Below are positions 12,701 through 23,100 of a stretch of DNA of 64,000 nt, piece by piece. The stretch is taken from positions 95,655,648-95,719,647 of the forward strand of contig OZ020267.1 in the NCBI GenBank assembly GCA_963971225.1, given 5' to 3'. Source of the stretch: Melieria omissa. Lineage: Eukaryota; Arthropoda; Insecta; Diptera; Ulidiidae. The position numbers and the translations under genes were made by a program. Each line of letters starts with the position of its first letter. Position 1 is the first letter of the stretch. The notes under the pieces were generated by a model, which did no database searches, had not been told where the DNA came from, and saw only the letters and a program-made list of their open reading frames with translations.

Positions 12701-15700
12701 CAGTTAACTTTGATTGCATTCAAAGTGTTGACGATTCAAATTTTAACTGCATGCTGTCGTGTCGCATCTGCCCTTTTGTTGCTCACCCCGTTCGACAGTC
12801 TATCTGGCCGACTGCCTGTCTATTTGAAGTTGTTGTTGGCGCGCGCAGGTTTGCTTAACACAACTTTCATTCGCGCTAAACGCTGCCCACTGCCAACGCC
12901 ACTTCATCTCTTCTCATTGCAATTTAATTTTAAATTGACATTAAAATTTTATTTTAATGCCTAGAATTTTTTAGTTTGTATCTTTTTTTTGTTTTGCTGC
13001 TCATCGCTATGTCGTTCGCTATGCATTTTTGCCATTAAGCATATGACCCCAAAAAAGGTGATTAAATAAACCATTACATAGTCGAGCTGTACTGTGGCTG
13101 TCAGTAATGGCTGTTGTTGTTGGCGTTGTCGCTCTTTCTATTAGCTAAAGTTGTGAGTGCACTTTGCGGCTTTCGGACAGCTTTTGCAGCTGCTGCAACT
13201 GTTGCTGCTGAGGCAGGCGGGAGTTGGTGTGCTGGTGTTGTGATGCGGCGAGAGAGAAAGGAGAACAGCTGCCTGCGGCTGCAACAACCTGATTATAAGT
13301 TGGAATATGATGACATTTATATGCAGAATTTGTTATTGTGCTCGCTGTGTTGCTAGCGAAATGCTTTGGACAGCTGTCAAGTGATTTTTAGTGCTTTGGC
13401 AGTTATGTAGGGCAAATAGCTCGTTGGAGTAGGGGTTGAGGTGAAGAGCAAAGGAACTGCATGTAGTGAGCGGATACGCTTCAACTACTGATACAGATAC
13501 AGACAAACAGAACAATAATTAAAGTGTGGTGAGTGCATTTAAGGGGTTTGATGGTTTTGAATAACTCATCCGAGTCAATGCGAGCAATTAGAGAGAGAAG
13601 TAAAGTGAGTGTACTATTATAAAGTGTAGATGACATTGTTGTTGGTTGTGTGGGGTTTTGAAAATGTCGCAACTATTGGGGTTAGTTTATTGTATTACAA
13701 ACCAGAGGATGGTAGGTTCAAATCTGAGCCAAATGAAGACCTTATTTTGGTGTCTCTATGATTAAGTAAGTAAAATAGTTGCACATCGAGTGGATACTTA
13801 ACTAGGTCTTCTTTTCTTTCGTAAGGAGTCTTTCTTGAAGAGTCAAGTTCCTTCCATTTATATATCTTTGAAACAATAAATAAATAACTAATAAATAAAT
13901 TAATTAAATTAATTAAATAACAATTGAATAAAATAAAATTAAATTAAATTGTTAAATTAAAATGCAAATACATTTAAAATTTAATTTTTGAGTAGCATTC
14001 AAATTAAACTGAAAATTAAATATAAAACTGAAATTAAAATATACATTTTATATAAAATTAATGATATAATAACATTTAAATTTAAAATAAAACTAAAAAG
14101 AATTAAAATTGCAAATTAAACATAATATTAATAATTAAAAATTAACATTGAAAATAAAATTACAACTAAAATTAAATTCAATTTTATATTAAAATTAAAA
14201 CTGAAATTTAAATTATTTTAAAATGAAAATTAAAATATATTAAAATTAATATTCAAACTATGATTACAATTAAAAACCAAAAATTAAGAATTACAAATTA
14301 AAAATAAAATTGATTGAATTGAAATTGAAATTAAAGTTAAAATTAAATCTAAAATTGAAATTGAATTTAAAATTCAAATTAAAGCTAAAATTAAACTAAA
14401 CTGAAAATGGAATAAAAATTAAAACTGAAAACTAAGATTATATTAAAATTTAAAATAAAATTCAAATTCAAACTAGAATTCAAAATAAAAAATAAATGTT
14501 ACAAATTAAAAAGTAAAAATTAAAAATGAAAAACTAAAAGATAATTTATATAGTTGCGGACTCTTCAGTCTAAAGCTAAGGTCCCACGATTGCCGCAAAT
14601 GCGCCGATCTGGTCGGGCAATGACTACCCAAAAATTTTCTATTGAGCAAAACATTTTTTATTTGGATCACACGATTGCCCCAATTGCGACAAATTTTGTC
14701 GGCTCAACCTAGCGAGCAGAAATATTGCGCCGAACGATTTCATAGGTAGGTCACACGATTGCCCGAATCGAAATAAAAATTGAAATAAATTTTAAAAAAA
14801 TTTCAAAGCACCAACAAAATTTGTCGGCCCCTATGGTTGGCGCTCGAGTTGCCGACAAAATTCGGCTCAATTTTTATTTTTTTTGTCGGGCTTCAACTGT
14901 TCACACGATTGACGCTATTGTACCAATTTCGTTCGGCGCAACAGGAGGCAGATCGAGTATTTTTGACATTTGCGCCGAAACCGAATTGAGTTCACACGAT
15001 TGGCATTCGGTTTTTTTTCAAATGCGTAAAATTTCTACGCATTGCACAGTGATTCGACTCCATACAAACGCGGGACAAAATTAGAAGGAGTGGTCCGTTC
15101 TTCATAAAATTTGGTATACTAGTTAAACATGGTCTGCTGAACTGAAATCTCCATTTAGTTTTTCTTAAACTGTTATAGTTTAGCAATGCCTGAGACTTAA
15201 ATTTTCAATTTTCGTCGTTTTTGTTGAGCTATAGCAACGAGTGTGTTGGCTAGATTTTTCAGATTTTACATTTAATCGGTAACGTCAACATTGATTATTC
15301 CAAAGAGTAACAGAAATTGTCTCAGAACCCTCTGGTTTTGCAATAAAAACGATAATTATAGATGTATGTTTTGCTTTTTTACCGATTTTATCATTTTTCG
15401 TGCTGATTGCATACTTTTAGGCATAAATTAAATAAATTTTGTCGAAAAATACGTGTTTAGACGACTTTTCAAATTGAATTATTTTCTGAGATAGGAAGAT
15501 ATCGGAGGATGTAAATACATTATCGGACAAAGAAAGAATGCTTCTTAAAATAAAAAAAATCCAGGAACATACTTTCACATACTTTTTAGATATTTACCTC
15601 TAAGTTTTGCCAATTTTCAGATTTTTAATTTAGAAAAATATTTTAAATTAAAAGTGAAGTAAAAGCCTACGCTTTGCAAATTTTAAGAAAACATTAAAAG

Positions 15701-18700
15701 CGAAAATGGCCACATCATTTCTTATTCTATATTGAAAGTTTAAGCAACTTCTTTATAACCATGTATTTTTAAAATTTTTTGTATTCAATAGACTAAAACA
15801 CAGAAAATATGTGTTTACATTTTGTTGAGAAAAAAGTTTCAACTTTGAGCCGGTTTTGCACAGACACTAATTAATTTTTTGCACAGATTTTTTGGGGTTT
15901 TCTTAGTTGGAGTTTTACCTTTCAAATTACATCAAAATCGTTAAATTCTGAGACCATAAATTTTTGGAATTTTGTCTATGGAACGAATCACTGTGCATTG
16001 CGGCAATCGTGGGACCTTACCTTAAGACATCGTCATCGTTATACCGTACAACACATCTCGTCGACACTTTGGGTCTTCTTGAGACTGGTTTGAGACCTTA
16101 AAGAAGTTCCTACTTTGCCTAAGTGAGCTCTAGTACCAAAGCTACCACTTCTACCCCTTTTCTATACTCATCAATATTTTGTTACTATTCCAAAAAACCA
16201 AATACTAAAATTTAATTGGTTTCTCATTGCACCCCCTTTTTTAAACATTTCCAACACATTTTTGGAACACTTGAATTCGGATATTATAAATCTGCTTTTA
16301 AACTTTGCAAAGTTATGCACTTTTTGGCATTTTAGTTTCCTTTGCGAGTTACGAAAGTCGTGTCCCATAAATTGTTCACTGCCTAGCGCGTAAAACTTTT
16401 ACTTTCCACATGACTTCAGCTGTCCGCTGACTTCCGCAATTTATCATTTTACCTTTCCCCGCCAAAGAGTGTGTGGCGCATTTGCGCAATGCAGTTGAGT
16501 TGTTACCGGTACACTTTGCAATTGGGCGGGATTGTTCGAGGAAAAGAAATTATTTTCAAATACGAATGCAATGATTTTGACATAAAATGTGGCTAAGTGA
16601 ATGATGACAATGTTTTTGCTTTGTGCGAAGCATGTAAACATACATATATAAGTAGAAGGGATGGAAGAGTTAGAAAAGGGCACAGAAAAATAAAGTTTCA
16701 TAACTTAATTAAGGTAAAAACTATAAAGACAGATTTAGAAATGGGTCTGAGGAATGGACTGAGTTAAAAAAGCTAATGAGCTGACTGAGTAGAACTTCTA
16801 TATGGGTCCCAACCAAGGATTCGATTAAGCAATTTGACATTGAAAGGTTTGGTTTACAGTTGAATTATTTGGATTATAATTTTTAACATTTTCATTGATT
16901 ACTTTAATTTCGTATTTTCTTGATATATGTAAATTTTTTTAAATATATTAAATCACCAACATTTAAACGTTTTTTTGTGTTGCAATTTTTCATTCTGCGC
17001 TCCTTTTTATTCCAACGCGGGCCTTGTCTGCTTGCAGTAGACTTGCAAACTCAATTTATCTTTCCTCCTTCGCATAGCTCACGCTTCATGGCCGCCTTTC
17101 CAGCCGTTTAGCAGTCACCTGCAGCTCGAAAGACCATGGCCAGCGATGCGTATGCGGCCAATAAATCTCACTCACTTGACACAGCGTGGCACCACATTTC
17201 GGTTTTTTGTGTCCAACTAAATGATCAGCTGTCTATTGCCCACTTGGCTGGTTTTTAGAAAACCCCTTTCCAGCCAGTAAAAAATAAGCAGCGAGGCAAA
17301 ATTTTGTTTTCACTACAATTCTTTGTGCTCAACATTTTGCGTAGAGTTTATTCCAAATCAACCTGAAAGTATGCTACAGTTCAAGTTCACTGTGTCGTTT
17401 TGACATTGGCATTGACAGTTATACACTGGGTCCACTGCATACTTTCAGGCTGTCCGTTAATTGTGAAATTCGTTGCCCCGTGGAAACGAATAAAATGCCA
17501 AAATGTTGTCAACATCAACAGTTGACACTTGACTGCCGTTTCTTGTTTCTTGTGTCACATAAATGGTGACTTCTTTTCTTCGTCGTTCACTTTACTTTGC
17601 TCGGAAGCTGCCACATAAACTGGTTAATGTTGCTGAGCGCGTAAAACTCAGCGGTGACGTTCATAAAAAGCAACAGCCGCACAGCAGTTCCCAATGCCGG
17701 CTATATCGTTAAATACGCAAAGCGAGCGACCGAGCGGTTCAAGGGGTGAACAGTTGGGTGTTTCAAAGGGGAGTGTCGCATAAACTGGCATTTTATGTGC
17801 TGTGCTGCCATTGTGTATGTGTGTGTTAGTGTTTGTGTGTGCACTTTTACGAGATGACAGCACATTAACTGCTCACGCTTCTTTTGCATACTTCTCGGTG
17901 CACAACAGTCGGGATCATTAGTGTTGCTGAAAAATTTAGGTGGTTACTTTAATTGCGCAAAAAATTATTTCTAATTAAAAAAATTGCAGCTTGAAATTAC
18001 AGCTTTGAGGAAAGTAAAATTTTCAATCAAGGAAACATTTTTGAAGACCGTCGCAGTGATTGTGAATGTTTGTGTGCGATTGAGATTGTAATCGCAGGCG
18101 CGCAGTGTGCAAACAGTTGGCTGGCACTTGCGCAAATTACGTGCGGGCATGACAGCAAAACGACGACAAACGACAAGCAGACAGTTGAGAAGTTGGATGG
18201 GGAAAGGCGCACGGTGCCAAGGACAAACAGACGTCAGCCAGTTAGACGCAGACGCTGTGCCAATGGTTTGACAGGTTTTGGCAATTGCAATGCTGACAAT
18301 TTGCAGCAGTGCTTGCTATGCTATTGTTGTTGTTGTGTTGGTATTTGCTGCTGTCATTTGCTTTGGCATTGCACTGCTCGATGCTTATTTAAGTTGGCGT
18401 TCGCTGTTTGCACGTGTAAAAATGAAATTTGCAAAGCAGCCAAAAACGGGATAACGTTTGCAGTTCGATGGGCTGCGGTATTGAGAGTGGGGGAAGAAAG
18501 TTTGTTTGTGAGATTGAAAATTAAGATGGCACGAAAATGTTGATAATGCAAATAAGGCGCGAGTAAAATGGCTGCGTACGCCCAAAACTATGCTAACAAA
18601 TTTAAATAAAAATAAACATAACGTAAAAACGTAAACGTAAAGTAAAATGAAGAGAAATTGATGTAATGGCTATAAATAAATTTGAAACAATAAACAAAAA

Positions 18701-19829
18701 CCTTCAATCAAATAACAATTGAATAAAATTACATTAAAATTAAAATAAAATAAAAGTAAAATTAACATTAACAAACTAAAATTAAAATTTTATACAAAAT
18801 TAATATTATAATAAAATTTAAATTTAAAATTAAACTAGAATTAAAACTAAAAACTAAAAAAATAATAATTAAAATTAAAATTATAATTACAGTCGTGTCT
18901 GGGTATAGTGAACCCTCTATAAAGTGAACACCTCGATATAGTGAATACCCAAATTTTGACATCGAGCCTCTAAATATGGAACAAAATTTTCAAACAAAAA
19001 ACAAAAAGTGTTTTTTTGAGCAATTAAAACGAGTTCTTGAACAAAAATGTTGACCTTGATATAGTGAACAACCTCAATATTGTGAACAGGCCTTGCAATA
19101 ATTAGTTCACTATATCTAGACACCACTGTAATATTGAAATTGAAATTAAAATCTAAATTAAATTTAAAATTAAATTAAAATTCAAATCAACATTTAAACT
19201 GAAATTAAAAATTAAAAACTAAAAATTTAAAATTTGGAATTAAAACTTAAAAATTTGTGTAATTTGTTAGTTAAGTGGGCGCGGAAAGTGGGCGTGGCCG
19301 ATTTTATTATAGCCTATGTTTGCCGCAATGACACGCTGAATCGTTTGATATCCATATTGCCTTACAAAAGCTTTCCATAGATGAGTTTTGTTACCATAGT
19401 GGGCGTAATAAGGGGGTTTTTAACCCTTTTGAGGGTCTTCTCCCGCCCAAAAAGCAAATTGCCCAGCACCATCGTCTTCAGCACCCTCGAAAACGGGGGG
19501 GGAAGTAGTCTCGTCGTGTCCAAGAAGACTACCATGTTCTTCCGACTGACGCACTCCACTACTATGAGAAATGTTTTCTCTAGTTGGAGAGCAATTCACA
19601 AATCTATTATTTTTATAATTACACGTATTTTGTGTTCCCAATTTGTATAGTTTCTAAATTTTTTATACTCCCTGCAGCTCCCAACGCCGATCCGAAACTC
19701 ATTCTGGACCGGGCTACAACGGCGGTGCATAGGCGTTACAATTTCTTCGAGACCACCATTCAAATTGAGGATGTTACACCGGCAATGGAGAACTGCAAGC
19801 AGTGCAATGAGCCCGACTTGTTGAGATGA
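9197..19829 (+). CDS. SLC30 zinc transporter (ZnT2/3/8 type; resembles Drosophila ZnT35C), C-terminal 300 residues in 3 exons
   Basis: This is a proton-coupled zinc exporter of the cation diffusion facilitator family, which moves cytosolic zinc into vesicles or out of the cell. The joined exons 9197-9797, 10434-10581 and 19678-19829 encode the His-rich cytosolic loop between membrane segments 4 and 5 (HGHSHGG, HGHSHGS, later AHHHGG). They continue with segment 5, which carries the zinc-site motif HVVGDMIQS (His and Asp spaced HxxxD), then segment 6 and the cytosolic domain starting VLMEGTP. The protein ends in an ENCKQC CxxC motif shared by ZnT2/3/8 members. The frame begins with the last base of a split codon, so MGVQLQHGHSHG is internal and segments 1-4 are encoded upstream, probably outside the window. 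Stop at 19827-19829. The family call is firm; the orthologue is likely but unproven. Confidence 0.93.
9798..10433 (+). other. Zinc transporter intron, 636 bp
   Basis: It opens with a consensus GTAAGT. It closes with GATAAATAG, an acceptor without a clear pyrimidine tract, yet the protein on both sides is conserved (KDALL / VLMEGTP), so the junction is secure. C/T-rich filler; no other feature was seen. Confidence 0.85.
10434..10581 (+). CDS. Zinc transporter exon: start of cytosolic C-terminal domain
   Basis: There are 49 codons plus one base. The exon begins VLMEGTPSYMHYTEV and contains the domain core VEQVHNLRIWALSINKIALS. The donor is G|GTGAGT at 10582, leaving phase 1. In the family this domain dimerises and binds zinc in the cytosol. 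Confidence 0.93.
13870..14560. repeat. AATTAAA-type low-complexity tract
   Basis: Degenerate AATTAAAATT / AAATTAAAC units over about 700 bp. The same unit type recurs at 18600-19250 in the same intron. Confidence 0.8.
14577..16019. mobile_element. MITE with subterminal CACACGATTG repeats, interrupted by a nested element
   Basis: The 22 bp at 14577-14598 (starting TAAGGTCCCACGATTGCC) is repeated exactly inverted at 15998-16019; weaker matching extends outward to 14568 and 16028. Four internal direct copies of TCACACGATTG lie at 14667, 14751, 14901 and 14992, and the terminus itself carries a fifth, TCCCACGATTG. Without the nested insertion at 15045-15995 the element would be about 490 bp. There is no coding capacity and no clear target duplication, so the superfamily is unassigned. 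Confidence 0.7.
15045..15995. mobile_element. Nested CACAGTG-ended element, probable non-autonomous Transib, 951 bp
   Basis: Perfect 12 bp inverted ends, CACAGTGATTCG at 15045-15056 and CGAATCACTGTG at 15984-15995, with partial matching further in (TCCATA and ACAAAATT). A 5 bp duplication, CATTG, is at 15040-15044 and 15996-16000. The ends share 12 of 13 bases (CACAGTGWTTCGT) with the Transib element at 29866. The right-hand 600 bp recurs at 56790-57314. No transposase frame was seen. Confidence 0.65.
17361..17450. repeat. Short inverted repeat, CCTGAAAGTATGC arms, 90 bp
   Basis: CCTGAAAGTATGC at 17362-17374 and its exact complement at 17437-17449 face each other across about 60 bp. The same 13-mer (G or A at the fifth position) recurs singly elsewhere in the window. 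It could be a minute MITE or paired protein-binding sites. Confidence 0.6.
18600..19250. repeat. AATTAAA-type low-complexity tract
   Basis: Degenerate A/T-rich units like those at 13870-14560, split by the pogo-like MITE. Confidence 0.75.
18890..19128. mobile_element. pogo/Tc1-mariner-type MITE, 239 bp
   Basis: It is flanked by TA at 18888-18889 and 19129-19130. The ends are CAGTCGTGTCTGGG and, from the right, CAGTGGTGTCTAGA, both continuing into TATAGTGAAC (about 21 of 24 match). At least five copies of an ATAGTGAAC-like unit lie inside in both orientations. TA duplication with CAGT ends fits pogo/Tigger-like elements. No coding capacity. Confidence 0.75.
19678..19829 (+). CDS. Zinc transporter terminal exon
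   Basis: It follows acceptor CTGCAG ending at 19677. It starts by completing a Gly/Ala codon, reads APNADPKLILDRATTAVHRR, then FFETTIQIEDVTPAMENC and KQCNEPDLLR, with TGA at 19827-19829. The C-terminal CxxC and the preceding QIED...M pattern match the ends of ZnT2/3/8 proteins. Confidence 0.93.
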
Positions 19830-20080
19830 TTCGCAAGTGTCCGAAGAATGTTAAATTGGTCATCCTTGTGTTAGTTTTAAATATATAAAAAAAGATTTGA
19901 GTGTTTAGATTGCTCGAACATTTGCGACAGGTAGTTACATTTCAATGCGCAAAACGCGCCAAAATTACAAAAACATATTTTCGTTGTTTATTTTTCTTTG
20001 CGTGTATTTAGTATTAAATTTAAGTAAAAATATATTCATATACAATGTTATATGTAAATAGAGGTACTTGTAGAATTTGT

Positions 20081-20086
20081 AATAAA
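20081..20086 (+). terminator. Poly(A) signal AATAAA of the zinc transporter
   Basis: First canonical AATAAA after the stop codon (252 bases downstream), followed by T/G-containing sequence. The 3' end is probably within 30 bases. Confidence 0.6.
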
Positions 20087-20105
20087 AGCCGTTTATAACA
20101 ATACT

Positions 20106-23100
20106 ACTACAAGTACTTGTCTGCTGCATTTGTATAGTTGGAGCGTAGGACGTAAGTATAGTTACCAAGGTAAATGACTTCATTGTGTTAAGCGTCTAAC
20201 ATCCATAAGCTGATCACAAGGAAATGATTGCAAGCTTTTGTCAATGATATATGTTTAGTACCACGTATTTGTTTCTTACAACGCGCCCATAAACATGCAA
20301 TGCGCAACGAACAATTTTATGTACTTGTCTGCGTTTATTTCCACTTCACACGCATTTTTGTGCTTTCAATTTTTACGCTGCTTTTAGCGCCACAGACTGT
20401 CTATGAAATCCAATCTTGGATGTGTTTGTGCGTAAATCAATGACTGAAATTATGCTGCAAATAGACGCGCACACACTCACGCGCAAAACACTGCCACGTT
20501 TAACCTCAATTTGCGGCAATCTACACACAGGCCGCTTTGCCCTGGTTGTCGACCTGTGTCGCCGCCAAATAGACAGCGCCTCATCAGTAAGAGCACAACA
20601 ACAACAACCAACACAACTGCGACATGGTAGCTGTAGCCATGAAAATAAACCAAGCGCCCGTCAATATGCACACATAAAATTATTAACGCACTAACGCAGC
20701 GCCATGAAATTTTACGCGCACGCACACCAATACGAAATTATTCATGCGGGCTGTGCGTCATGTTGCACTCACGCGCACACAGTTACATACAGACGCCAGT
20801 GCTGCAGGCGCGCGCCAACGCATAAATGACGCCAAAAATTATGTCAGCGCGCATTGTGCGTTGCACGCGGCAGTGCGTCCGCATGTATGTGCATATGTAT
20901 ACTTTCAGGCGTTAGATAATAAATTGTTGAGAAATTTTCGACAGCTCACAATTAGGGCAACAACAACGACATAAACAATGCACATTGCAGAATCACGCAA
21001 ATTGACATATTTTGCGCGCCTGGAAAAATATTCCAAATTTGAGGAAATAGCCTGCAATGTTGTTTTAAACGCCTAAATCTGTGCCATAAAATCATGCAAA
21101 ATGAGATAAAATCAAAAATGCGTGAAGTAATAATTTGTGGCTCAAAGCTTGGCGATTATTAAAATTTTATTAATAAATCACATCGCCCTGAAGCCTACAA
21201 ATAGGCTTTAAAAATGTGCCGAAAATTGGTTAAAATGAATTTTGCACTAAGAATGCTTCAATGTATCGGCGCGTGTGTGACAAAAAGACAAGCTCACACT
21301 CAGTGACAGACCTGCGAGTGTTTCCACGAGCGTTTGCATATTTTATGTGCTCGCTTTGGTGTCGGCCCGCCACACCGAATGCCATGCTGTGGTTACTTTT
21401 TCATGTTGCTGTTGTCTTGTGGCTGTTGTGAGGGGAGGGGACGTAAGCGTAAATACTGCACATCATGAGCAACGCCACAACAATTCTGAATTCAACAAAA
21501 GCTCATAAATAATAAATTATGCGCCACAATTTATGCAACCATCAAATGTACGAACAGGTAAACGTGCACCACATGGATGGCGGTGAAAGGTAGACGAGGG
21601 TACAATTGGAGTGAGAAGAAAAATTTGTCGCAAAAAAATCAACAGCAGTGGAGGCAAAACTCGCTGGGGAATAGGAAAATGTTTCTAGGAAAGCTCGTGG
21701 CGTTCCCTTCTAGTGTTGAGAGAGAGAAAGCGCAACAAGGAAGACGGCGAATGGATGAGGCGAAGGAAAGGGTGGGTATGTGAAGCGAGAAGAGTGAGAT
21801 TGAAAGAGGAAGACAAATGCATTTATAACTTGGTGAGTTGTCTAAAAAAAATATGAAAAGCAAATAAAAAACGAGAATAGTAGGAGGAGGAATGACCAAA
21901 AATGCGAACAATGGTAAGTGGGAACGAAATTGATGATGAAACGAAGAGGTGAGTTAATGAAAAAAATGCGGAAGAATTGATGAAGTTTGGCCTCAAAATC
22001 ATAAATATTGCTTTTTGTTGATTTAGTGAGTGCAGTTTTTTTTCTAAAGCTAATATTTAGTACAAATTAGTTTTGAAAAAATATTTAATAAACACTGGAA
22101 AAAGTCCTTGGGGTTTACAAAATTAAAAAATTTATCTATGGTATATATTGGTTTAAAAAAATTATGTGTGAATTTTTCGTACACTCATATGTGACTCAAG
22201 TGGACCCATGCATTTGAGGGTTAAGTTATAAAATAGATAAAGAAAAGAAGAACGAGTAAACAAGTTTGAATAAAGTGAAAAATAGATGGAATGGAACAAG
22301 GAAAGTGAAAGTGAAATTTAAGAAAATTGAAAATAAAGAAACGGCAGCTAAAGAAGTAAGGAGAGTAAAACATGAAAGAAAAGATAGCTACAAATGGAAA
22401 ATCAGATGGAAATGCAAGAAAGTAGTAAAATCAAAAATTGAAAGGATAAAACGGTGCATGAAAAAATATAAAGAGTAGTAAAAATAAAGCCATTTGTTTT
22501 GTATTAAATTCAAAGTTATATTTAGCATAGTTAGAATGATCAGGTTTAGGACAAATATGGACCCGTTAAGCCTCATAAGAACCCTCGTTGTCACAAACTG
22601 GGACAGTCGAAGTTTCTCTTGAGGTAAAACTTTCTCCTGCGAAATAATTTGAAATAACCAGGAACAGGTAGTTATCACTTAATGTCAGGTAAAAACTATA
22701 AGGTGGGTGCATTGGTGCACACAGCGGGTATTAAGGGGGTTCAAACCGCCCCCAAACACGAAAACTTCTGGTACAAAATTGGTTTCAAAAGTTGTATGAA
22801 AACCCCCCCAAAATGAAATCCTTTGTGCGCCACTGGGTTGATGTATAAGAAGCTCCCAACTAAACTCCCCAAGCTTTAGGTTATCGGTGTGTGCGTCCTA
22901 TCGTTGTTGGCCAAAACTCTGGTTACCTCTGGGCGATTGCTTCCGTCAAATGATTCTATTGATGACAGTACAGATCCGAATTAAGAGTTTGGCCGTAGAG
23001 TACATGGCTCATAGTACATGATTCCCTGCAAATCATTTCTAGCTCAGCAATCATTTGCGCTTTCGCTTAACGCTGCCGCAAGTGGTCCACCTTCCACGTC

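Larger units (their letters stand above)
10582..19677 (+). other. Zinc transporter last intron, 9.1 kb
   Basis: Donor GTGAGT, acceptor CTCCCTGCAG. The intron is filled with CA/TTG-rich DNA, two AT-rich tracts (about 13870-14560 and 18600-19250), a MITE with a nested element (14577-16019), a short inverted repeat (17361-17450) and a pogo-like MITE (18890-19128). No nested gene was recognised. Confidence 0.85.

Noticed and set aside
13690..13735. GGTTCAAATCTGAGCC, a B-box-like sequence suggesting a tRNA
   Set aside because: No matching A box, acceptor stem or anticodon arm at the right distance.
19262..19650. G/C-richer patch with open frames on both strands just before the last zinc transporter exon
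   Set aside because: No recognisable protein and no splice-bounded frame. Probably an old repeat fragment within the intron.
22170..22230. Possible right end of another TTAA MITE (GAGGGTTAA)
   Set aside because: No matching left end was found nearby, so the element cannot be supported.
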